11,120 bases of DNA, taken from assembly GCA_910589555.1 (NCBI GenBank), contig CAJUTE010000071.1, positions 1-11,120 on the forward strand. The letters are read 5' to 3'. The DNA comes from an uncultured Muribaculum sp. Its GTDB lineage: Bacteria; Bacteroidota; Bacteroidia; Bacteroidales; Muribaculaceae. The position numbers and the translations under genes are program-made. Below the pieces are notes generated by a model, which saw only the letters and a list, made by a program, of their open reading frames with translations, made no database searches and was not told the origin of the DNA. How positions within the stretch are numbered: position 1 is the stretch's first letter; each line of letters starts with the position of its first letter. Shown piece after piece: positions 1 to 5,341 of this stretch.

Positions 1-395
1 GAATGTTGAAACTCGGCAAAATGACCGACTTCCAATGCCACATGATTGAACACGCAGTTGGTGCTTACACCGACTGCAATCACGGACAGGGTCTTGCTGT
101 GATACATCCTGCTCTTTACCGCCATTATCTTCCCGAAGGTGCTTCTAAGCTTGCTAGGATGGCTCGAGAGGTGTGGGGAGTAAATGATAAAAATGATGTT
201 CGTGCGGCAAATACCGGGATTAATCTTCTGGAAGATTTCATTCAGGAAATAGGCTTGCCCACGCGTTGGAATCAGATGGGCATTACTGATGAAAAGGTGT
301 TGCGTGATTCCGCTGACAGCTGTGTGCTTACCCCCGGATGCTGCAAGAAATTCACCCGCGATGAAATCTTTGAAATTTTGAAAGAGCAACTCTGA
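1..395 (+). CDS. Iron-containing alcohol dehydrogenase, C-terminal part (5' end outside window)
   Basis: This is the C-terminal ~130 residues of a group III (Fe/Zn-dependent) alcohol dehydrogenase, the butanol dehydrogenase/YqhD type, which reduces aldehydes with NAD(P)H in the cytoplasm. The frame is open through the first base, so the gene begins upstream; the ATG at position 3 is an internal Met. The fragment contains the family's metal site: the HxxxH motif in QCHMIEHAVG and, fourteen residues after its first His, the His of CNHGQG. Both are known metal ligands in FucO and YqhD. The following hydrophobic helix (LAVIHPALYRHY) and the typical helical C-terminus fit the family. Two further oxidoreductase genes follow on the same strand, suggesting a small redox or aldehyde-detoxification cluster. 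The substrate cannot be told from the fragment. Confidence 0.88.
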   Translation, partial: MLKLGKMTDFQCHMIEHAVGAYTDCNHGQGLAVIHPALYRHYLPEGASKLARMAREVWGVNDKNDVRAANTGINLLEDFIQEIGLPTRWNQMGITDEKVLRDSADSCVLTPGCCKKFTRDEIFEILKEQL

Positions 396-424
396 TAAGG
401 TAAAATAGGTATAACTTACCGAAG

Positions 425-454
425 TTTGTATTAAGCAAATATTTCAGAGTTTTG
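425..454 (+). promoter_or_regulatory. Weak Bacteroidetes-type promoter candidate for the aldo/keto reductase
   Basis: The 90-bp gap after the alcohol dehydrogenase contains TTTG (425-428) and, 18 nt later, GAGTTTTG (447-454), one mismatch from the -7 consensus TAnnTTTG. It could start a transcript about 25 nt before the ATG at 486. The match is modest and the gene could equally be read from upstream. Confidence 0.25.
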
Positions 455-485
455 TTTAATTTGCAGAACAAGTAAAACTACTATA

Positions 486-1325
486 ATGAATACAGTAACA
501 TTAAATAACGGGGTTGTAATGCCCCAGATTGGATACGGAGTATATCAGGTATCTCCTGCCGAGTGTGAGCGTTGTGTTTCCGATGCCTTGAGCGTCGGCT
601 ATCGTATGATTGACACCGCACAGGCTTACCATAATGAGGAAGGCGTTGGCGCAGCAGTGAAGAAAAGCGGTATTGCCCGTGATGAACTGTTCCTTGTGTC
701 AAAGGTATGGATTTCCAACTATGGCTTTGACAAAGCAAAGGTTTCCATAGATGAGAGTCTGCACAAACTCGGCACAGACTATATCGACCTGATGCTTCTG
801 CATCAGCCATTCTGTGACCGTTATGGTGCATACCGAGCATTGGAAGCGGCATACAAGGAGGGTAAAGTTCGTGCAATCGGTGTAAGCAATTTCTACCCCG
901 ATCATTTCATCGACCTTGCAAGCAACGTGGAGATTGTCCCCGCTGTCAATCAGGTTGAAACTCATGTATTTGACCAGCAGATTGAGGCTCAGGGATACAT
1001 GAAAGAGTTTGGCACACACGTGATGGCGTGGGCTCCTCTCGCCGAAGGACGCAACAATTTCTTTACCAACCCGGTGCTTGAGGCAATCGGTAAGAAATAT
1101 GGCAAATCTGTCGCACAGGTAGCTCTACGCTGGCTCATTCAGCGCGATGTGATTATCATCCCGAAGTCAGTTCATGTGGAGCGTATGCAGCAGAATATGG
1201 ATATATTCGATTTTGAACTGTCGCAGGAAGACATGGCGGCTATTGCAGCTCTTGACACTCGACAGAGTCTGTTCTTCGACCACCATGCTCCGGAAGTTGT
1301 CAAGATGTTCATGGGCTGGAGATAA
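486..1325 (+). CDS. Aldo/keto reductase
   Basis: A 279-residue cytosolic NADPH-dependent aldo/keto reductase, full length for the bacterial AKR5-like (2,5-diketo-gluconate reductase/YvgN-type) group. The family folds as a TIM barrel and reduces aldehydes and ketones. All four catalytic residues are visible: Asp43 and Tyr48 (MIDTAQAYHNE), Lys73 (LVSKVW) and His106 (LLHQP). Further signatures are GKVRAIGVSNF (126-136), PAVNQVETH (152-160) and the cofactor-phosphate-binding IIPKSVH (224-230). The ATG at 486 gives the standard N-terminus (TLNNGVVMPQIGYG). There is no recognisable Shine-Dalgarno sequence, as is usual in Bacteroidetes. It lies 90 bp after the alcohol dehydrogenase and 11 bp before the flavodoxin, so it is probably co-transcribed with the latter. 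The physiological substrate cannot be inferred. Confidence 0.95.
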   Translation: MNTVTLNNGVVMPQIGYGVYQVSPAECERCVSDALSVGYRMIDTAQAYHNEEGVGAAVKKSGIARDELFLVSKVWISNYGFDKAKVSIDESLHKLGTDYIDLMLLHQPFCDRYGAYRALEAAYKEGKVRAIGVSNFYPDHFIDLASNVEIVPAVNQVETHVFDQQIEAQGYMKEFGTHVMAWAPLAEGRNNFFTNPVLEAIGKKYGKSVAQVALRWLIQRDVIIIPKSVHVERMQQNMDIFDFELSQEDMAAIAALDTRQSLFFDHHAPEVVKMFMGWR

Positions 1326-1336
1326 GATACGCGATC

Positions 1337-1900
1337 ATGAATATGCGAAAAATCATAAACTCGGTCATGGCGATAGCCGCTATGTTGTTTTGTTTCAACC
1401 TTTCAGCGACCAAACCTACCGCAAAAACCGGGAAAAATATGAAATCCATAATAGTCTATTTTACTCACTCAGGCAACACCGACCTTGCCGCCAAAAAATT
1501 GGCGGAAGTCACGGGTTCGCCGATTGTGAGAATACTTCCGGCAGAACCATACACTGCTGCCGATGTTGATTGGGTAAACGAACAGTCACGATGCACCCAA
1601 GAGCATCTGAACCAGACATTACGTCCCGCAATCAAGCCGTTGGATGTGGATTTTAGCCAATATGACACCGTCTTTATCGGCTTCCCTATCTGGTGGCATG
1701 AGGAACCGGCTGTAATACGCACGTTCCTTGACAACACTGATTTGAAGGGGAAGGAACTATATCCATTCTGCACATCCTACGAAAGCCCGATGTCGGAGGC
1801 TGACGCAACCTTGAAGAAAGGTTATCCAACCCTAAAATGGCACACAGGACTGCGTCTTCCGGCAAGTGCCGACAAAATCAAAGAATGGATAGAAAAATAA
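1337..1900 (+). CDS. Flavodoxin family protein with N-terminal signal peptide
   Basis: A 187-residue flavodoxin-like FMN protein. Residues 1-24 look like a Sec signal peptide: positive start (MNMRKI), hydrophobic core and LSA before TKP. The flavodoxin core starts near residue 36 (KSIIVYFTHSGNTDLAA); FTHSGNT at 42-48 is the FMN-phosphate loop, and GFPIWWHEEP (115-124) is the usual aromatic loop over the flavin. FCTSYESPMSEA (144-155) matches the third flavin-contact loop. The final residues (ADKIKEWIEK) form the closing helix. An alternative start at Met35 (position 1439) would give a cytosolic ~153-aa form; the longer start is preferred because the extension makes a coherent signal peptide and sits 11 bp after the aldo/keto reductase. 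Related exported flavodoxins are common in Bacteroidales, but their electron donors are not established. Confidence is high in the fold and moderate in export. Confidence 0.92.
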   Translation: MNMRKIINSVMAIAAMLFCFNLSATKPTAKTGKNMKSIIVYFTHSGNTDLAAKKLAEVTGSPIVRILPAEPYTAADVDWVNEQSRCTQEHLNQTLRPAIKPLDVDFSQYDTVFIGFPIWWHEEPAVIRTFLDNTDLKGKELYPFCTSYESPMSEADATLKKGYPTLKWHTGLRLPASADKIKEWIEK

Positions 1901-1911
1901 TTGGCTTCGCC

Positions 1912-1928
1912 GGGCCCTACGGGGGTCC
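1912..1928. other. GC-rich hairpin just after the flavodoxin
   Basis: GGGCCC and GGGTCC pair across a TACGG loop (six pairs including one G-T). The hairpin starts 12 nt after the flavodoxin stop and is not followed by a T run, so it may stabilise the 3' end of the mRNA rather than terminate it. Confidence 0.4.
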
Positions 1929-1962
1929 ACACATATAATCAACCAAACAAACCCAATTAAGA

Positions 1963-2004
1963 AAGTCAGGCATCAAGTAGTGATACTCGGTGCCTGACTT
2001 GTTT
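1963..2004 (+). terminator. Likely transcription terminator of the redox cluster
   Basis: AAGTCAGGCA (1963-1972) and TGCCTGACTT (1991-2000) form a perfect 10-bp stem around an 18-nt loop that itself contains AGTA/TACT. The stem is followed by TGTTTATC, a short T-rich tail. It lies 62 nt after the flavodoxin stop, with no intact gene for 370 nt beyond, so a factor-independent or attenuated terminator is the simplest reading. Confidence 0.5.
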
Positions 2005-2311
2005 ATCGATTGACCTGTCATTTTGGTTTACGGCTTACATTCCGGTTTGCAGTGGATGCGAATCTGTGCTGTATTTTGAAATATCTGATATAGAAAAAAG
2101 CAGTCACGTTTTGTCTAACTACTTTATTTTTAGAGTTCTATTAATGATACGCGTGGAGCTGCGGAATATCGCTTTAACTAAGCGGAATTAAGATTGTTGC
2201 AATGGTGTACTGCCCATTGTTCACGAATTGCAACGGCACTATTTCAATGTTCTTCCCGACTATGCCATCAAGGGTTTGCAAAGTTACAAAATTATTTCGC
2301 AAGCTATCTTA

Positions 2312-2344
2312 TTAGATTAGAGCAGCCATTTTTTCGTAAATTTG
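2312..2344 (+). promoter_or_regulatory. Bacteroidetes sigma-ABfr-type promoter for the 2-TM orphan
   Basis: TAAATTTG at 2337-2344 is a perfect TAnnTTTG -7 box. TTAG at 2312-2315 lies 21 nt upstream and is a one-mismatch -33 box (TTTG). Transcription would start about 20 nt before the ATG at 2371. This is the main reason for preferring that start over upstream in-frame codons. Confidence 0.55.
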
Positions 2345-2370
2345 CATCATTAATTATTGATATTAGCGAT

Positions 2371-2844
2371 ATGGGCGTTTTTTTGACTATACTAAGTATA
2401 TTGGGCTCAATTACATCAATATACGCATTTGTATTCTCCATTAAATTAAAGTCCGTTAGGAATATTATTGCCTATGCGATATTGTTAATTACAAGTGCAA
2501 TATCCGGCATCTGTTTCACGCTGTATCAGCGAGAAACGGATGCTCAAACTCAATTGGAGAAACGAAAAAATACAGTCCGATTGGAAGCTAAGAATCTTCT
2601 TGAAAAAGTACCATTGTCGATTGATTATTATAATCCCGGAGAAAATCAAGGTTTGTTATTGAGTACATTATTCTTAATTGAAAAGAATAAGGATTTATTT
2701 CCAGAAACATATGAAATATATAAACTAACGGTTGTAGAGGAAATCAAATATGCGAACAACGAATCCGACATCTTTAGAAAAAGAGAACGGATGGAAATCG
2801 CCGGAAATTCTGCTGTAAGACTATTAAAATCGTTGGCACAATAA
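2371..2844 (+). CDS. Hypothetical two-TM membrane protein
   Basis: A 157-residue protein that I do not recognise. Two hydrophobic helices lie at about residues 3-24 (FLTILSILGSITSIYAFVF) and 31-51 (IIAYAILLITSAISGICFTLY), joined by a short basic loop (KLKSVRN). About 105 mostly helical, charged residues follow and probably face the cytoplasm. The segment YYNPGENQGLLLSTLFLIE (about 87-105) suggests a compact domain rather than a coiled coil. The ATG at 2371 is chosen because the promoter lies directly upstream and the hydrophobic N-terminus starts there; the frame is open further upstream (alternative TTG at 2194), but that extension encodes an unconvincing Cys-rich peptide. The gene is AT-rich and ends 25 bp from the stop of the convergent membrane-protein gene. 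A membrane sensor/effector architecture is possible, but the function is unknown. Confidence 0.65.
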   Translation: MGVFLTILSILGSITSIYAFVFSIKLKSVRNIIAYAILLITSAISGICFTLYQRETDAQTQLEKRKNTVRLEAKNLLEKVPLSIDYYNPGENQGLLLSTLFLIEKNKDLFPETYEIYKLTVVEEIKYANNESDIFRKRERMEIAGNSAVRLLKSLAQ

Positions 2845-2869
2845 ACATCAAGAATTATGAAGCACTCAT

Positions 2870-3733
2870 TCACTGATGCTGATATTGAGAGTTGATACTC
2901 CTCAATGCATTTTCAAATTCATGATTGTCTTGATACATGAATATTTTCAGATGATTGCTTACATATGCCAATTTTTTGAGATTAAGTCCACAACAACGCA
3001 TTATCATATTGCGTCTTACATGATAGTCTTTTTCATGTGAATTTGAAATAGATGCTTTTAATCGAACTAAAAAACACTCATACGCAGAATATACCTTTAC
3101 CGCAAACAAATATGGAGTAAAATAAACCGTCATTATGATTGGGAGTGTCAGTGAATATACTGACTGTTTTTGAATTATAACTGATGGATCCTGATAGATC
3201 CTCACTCCACTATAAATGATTATTCCGAGATAAATAATATTAGTTAACGACTCCAATAAGCATCCTACTTTATTTTCATCTTGATTTATTGACCCTTTAG
3301 CGTATGCAGCCGTCATAGAAAGAAATACGACGATTGGTAGGAGGATAAATTCAACAATAAAACTAAACGTAAAAACATTAATGTAAAACGCTATTAAGGT
3401 TGTTGCCTTGATGGAGTCAAACACATTGTTCCTGAGGCGTTTTTGCTCTATAGCTCCACCAATCATTACTATTGATGTAATAAATACGAATACAATGCAA
3501 TCTTTCACTAAAATCCTATCCCAATATATATATTCAAAGAATAATAGAAGTGGTAATGCTAAATAAATATAGCCACCAACAAAAAGTATCTGCAACTTTA
3601 ATTTAAAGAAAGCTGCGAGTAAATTTCCCAGACTATTACGAGGATTTTGGCTAAAACACATCCATGTCAAGACGATAGTAATCCACACTGCCAAAGCTAA
3701 TTCGCGAGATGAAAATATAGTAATCTCAATCAT
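2870..3733 (-). CDS. Hypothetical polytopic membrane protein, partner of the upstream ATPase
   Basis: A 287-residue integral membrane protein with no recognised family. About six or seven hydrophobic helices are visible: roughly residues 11-27, 47-68, 79-95, 110-124, 128-146, 164-180 and 192-214. The last ~70 residues are hydrophilic and basic (RLKASISNSHEKDYHVRRN and onward) and probably cytoplasmic. There are no transporter signatures, lipobox or catalytic motif that I can identify. The ATG follows the TAA of the ATPase after only 3 nt (TAA-TTT-ATG), so the two are surely co-transcribed and probably translationally coupled. The gene is visibly more AT-rich than the ATPase, suggesting a different origin or weaker codon constraint. 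It converges on the two-TM orphan with 25 bp between stops. Confidence 0.7.
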   Translation of the reverse strand: MIEITIFSSRELALAVWITIVLTWMCFSQNPRNSLGNLLAAFFKLKLQILFVGGYIYLALPLLLFFEYIYWDRILVKDCIVFVFITSIVMIGGAIEQKRLRNNVFDSIKATTLIAFYINVFTFSFIVEFILLPIVVFLSMTAAYAKGSINQDENKVGCLLESLTNIIYLGIIIYSGVRIYQDPSVIIQKQSVYSLTLPIIMTVYFTPYLFAVKVYSAYECFLVRLKASISNSHEKDYHVRRNMIMRCCGLNLKKLAYVSNHLKIFMYQDNHEFENALRSINSQYQHQ

Positions 3734-3736
3734 AAA

Positions 3737-4975
3737 TTAAAAATGATTCATTGAAACTATGTCAAATTTTTTCCCTTTCCACTCGATTTGCTCCTCTTGG
3801 TCGTTGGTGATGACGAGGAGGTTGTCGCAGTGGAGTTCTTGGGAGGCTTCGACGAGGGCATTAAGTTCGCACTTGCGGGTTTTCTCGGAGGTCATGTCGT
3901 AGCAGACTTGGATTAGTTGCTCGACCTTTGTGCCGCGACGGGTCACGAAGTCTATCTCTTTGTCGTTGCGGGTACGGTAGTAGAATAGTGTGTTACCGGG
4001 TTCATAGCCTCGACGCAGAAGCTCCACAAACACTTGGTTTTCCAAAAGTCGTCCGAGGTTCTCGCTGAGATTGAAAGCCGTACTTTGCACAAATCCGTTA
4101 TCCACTACATAGACCTTGCGCGGAGCTTTCTTCATCAGCTTCAGTTTGTTGTTGAAGCGCGGAAGATAGAAGAACAGGTAAGGCTCGGCGAGATAGTCGC
4201 AGAATTTTTTTGTTGTCGTTACACTTGATAGTCCTAATTCAGCAGCAAGGTCATTAGCAGATATTGGATTGCAGAAGTTTGAGAGGAGATAAGTAGCGAG
4301 ATTATACAGATCAGATGTGTTCCTAACATTATGACGTTTGGCAACATCTTTCAATAAGATGGAGTCAAACAATGTCGAAAGGTAGCTTTTTGTGATGCTG
4401 CGTGATTGTATGGTTTCAGGGTAGCCTCCATTGCGCATGTAATCATCAGCAACCACAATTGCCTGGGTCGACTGCTCGTCAAGGTCGGGATTAACATTTT
4501 TCCAGCGCATTGTCTCTTCAAGACTGAACGGGAGCATCTCAATCTGAAGATAGCGTCCGGTCAACACCGTCGCCATCTCGCTGCTCAACATTTTGGCGTT
4601 ACTTCCTGTAATAATAAGATTTTTTCCTCGGCGATATAGTTTATTGACCCACAAATACCAATCAGGTAAATTCTGGATTTCATCAAGCAGCAGGTCCTCA
4701 TATCCCGGATACACATCATCGAGCATCTGCATTACCAAATCTTCATTCCAATTTTCAAGTAGAAGATTGTCATCAAAATTGAGATATGCAAAGTTCTTTC
4801 CCTGCAACATTAACAATGCGAACACTGACTTACCAACACGACGAGGACCCGTAATCAATTTGATCAACGGATTGGCGAGCATATCATCAAAATCATATTT
4901 GGTATCGCGTTGTTGATACGGACGAGCTATCAGCTCATCCCTCTCAGCCCTTTGATTGAGTATTATATTCTTCAT
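3737..4975 (-). CDS. AAA_14 / DUF4143 family ATP-binding protein
   Basis: A 412-residue P-loop ATPase of the AAA_14-DUF4143 architecture, widespread in Bacteroidetes and of no settled function. Walker A is GPRRVGKS (43-50), Walker B LLLDEI (95-100), and the sensor segment IITGSNAKML (121-130) is typical. A winged-helix-like part (about 220-265, ISANDLAAELGLS) and the DUF4143 region (about 265-390) follow. DUF4143 resembles the PD-(D/E)XK nuclease fold; here EIDFV (340-344) is kept, but the usual ExK is replaced by QVC (356-358), so nuclease activity is doubtful. The start at 4975 (Met-Lys-Asn-Ile-Ile) is preferred over 5059: the longer form would translate through the -7 box and the inverted repeat of the promoter. 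The polytopic membrane protein follows after 3 nt, an uncommon arrangement for these usually solitary genes. No frameshift is seen. Confidence 0.92.
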   Translation of the reverse strand: MKNIILNQRAERDELIARPYQQRDTKYDFDDMLANPLIKLITGPRRVGKSVFALLMLQGKNFAYLNFDDNLLLENWNEDLVMQMLDDVYPGYEDLLLDEIQNLPDWYLWVNKLYRRGKNLIITGSNAKMLSSEMATVLTGRYLQIEMLPFSLEETMRWKNVNPDLDEQSTQAIVVADDYMRNGGYPETIQSRSITKSYLSTLFDSILLKDVAKRHNVRNTSDLYNLATYLLSNFCNPISANDLAAELGLSSVTTTKKFCDYLAEPYLFFYLPRFNNKLKLMKKAPRKVYVVDNGFVQSTAFNLSENLGRLLENQVFVELLRRGYEPGNTLFYYRTRNDKEIDFVTRRGTKVEQLIQVCYDMTSEKTRKCELNALVEASQELHCDNLLVITNDQEEQIEWKGKKFDIVSMNHF

Positions 4976-4994
4976 GTCGCATCGTATTAGACTG

Positions 4995-5040
4995 CAAAGA
5001 TAATAAATTTTATCCAATAAATCCACTGTATTGGATAAAA
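4995..5040 (-). promoter_or_regulatory. ATPase promoter with a perfect 12-bp inverted repeat (operator candidate)
   Basis: On the minus strand, TATCTTTG (4995-5002) is a perfect -7 box lying 19 nt before the ATG at 4975. Immediately upstream, TTTTATCCAATA (5008-5019) and TATTGGATAAAA (5029-5040) form a perfect 12-bp inverted repeat with a 9-nt spacer. The expected -33 position falls in that spacer, so a dimeric protein bound to the arms would bracket the -33 element. An autoregulatory operator is the simplest inference; a cruciform or RNA hairpin is less likely because the repeat lies upstream of the predicted transcript start. Confidence 0.6.
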
Positions 5041-5094
5041 TAGCTTGTTTTTTATTCAATATATATCCGAATAATGATTAAAATTAGTGAGAAA

Positions 5095-5113
5095 TAGCGT
5101 GCAATTCACGCTA
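5095..5113. repeat. Perfect 7-bp hairpin TAGCGTG/CACGCTA
   Basis: TAGCGTG (5095-5101), loop CAATT, CACGCTA (5107-5113). The left arm plus two bases (TAGCGTGCA, 5095-5103) is also perfectly complementary to TGCACGCTA at 5156-5164 inside the neighbouring long hairpin, so two mutually exclusive pairings are possible. Confidence 0.5.
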
Positions 5114-5114
5114 A

Positions 5115-5233
5115 TCAGTGATGGTTCTGGTATGACCTTAACGAAACAACGTGACTGCACGCTATGCTTAGGGCATAGCATAAGCATCACGCATATTGGT
5201 TTCGTTGTTAAAATTGTACCAGATTTTCACTGA
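5115..5233. repeat. 119-nt long imperfect inverted repeat
   Basis: Arms pair in register with small internal loops: TCAGTGA (5115-5121) with TCACTGA (5227-5233); TCTGGTA (5126-5132) with TACCAGA (5217-5223); TTAAC (5138-5142) and GAAAC (5143-5147) with the complementary bases around 5199-5210; and GCTATGC (5161-5167) with GCATAGC (5173-5179) at the tip over a TTAGG loop. No reading frame of note crosses it. It lies between the end of the sigma-54-activator-like gene and the ATPase promoter. It could be a structured RNA, a MITE-like repeat with TCAGTGA ends, or a strong 3'-end structure; no clear target duplication flanks it. Confidence 0.6.
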
Positions 5234-5341
5234 AACAAAATGCGATGTTATGATATGTAAATATGTTTCATGCGTCTGACGCTTCAAACGCAGATATTTG
5301 CTATTTTGCGACTGCATAGTTAGCAAATTTTTAGGGATTTG

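Larger units (their letters stand above)
1901..2370. other. Non-coding stretch without an intact gene
   Basis: This 470-bp gap contains the two hairpins after the flavodoxin, a small inverted repeat (CAATGG at 2200-2205 with CCATTG at 2214-2219), and the promoter of the next gene at its right end. A reading frame at about 2192-2318 (including HELQRHYFNVLP) looks protein-like but has no start codon and is bounded by stops; it may be a degraded gene end or chance. Nothing else was recognised. Confidence 0.5.
5060..5341. other. Structured intergenic region between ATPase and sigma-54-activator-like gene
   Basis: Besides the 7-bp hairpin and the long inverted repeat, this gap contains TTATTC/GAATAA (5052-5057 with 5069-5074), a 9-pair stem with one mismatch at 5271-5292 (TGCGT...ACGCA, tetraloop CGCT) and a perfect 8-bp stem ATTTGCTA (5296-5303) with TAGCAAAT (5321-5328). 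The last lies 13 nt after the stop of the minus-strand gene and may act as its 3' end, though it lacks a minus-strand T run. No credible coding sequence was found. Confidence 0.5.

Noticed and set aside
2194..2370. Upstream extension of the two-TM gene to a TTG codon at 2194
   Set aside because: The extension runs through the promoter, encodes a Cys-rich peptide without homology signals, and the hydrophobic N-terminus begins at the ATG at 2371.
4976..5059. 28-residue N-terminal extension of the ATPase
   Set aside because: It would cover the exact -7 box and the 12-bp inverted repeat; family members start close to the Met-Lys-Asn at 4975.
2100..5158. Inverted 11-mer AACGTGACTGC at 2100-2110 and 5148-5158 flanking the accessory block
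   Set aside because: Too short and imperfectly extended to be an insertion boundary; a match this length between two gaps is plausible by chance.
5095..5233. Retron-like ncRNA
   Set aside because: The folded repeats recall msr/msd, but no reverse transcriptase or retron effector is encoded in the window.
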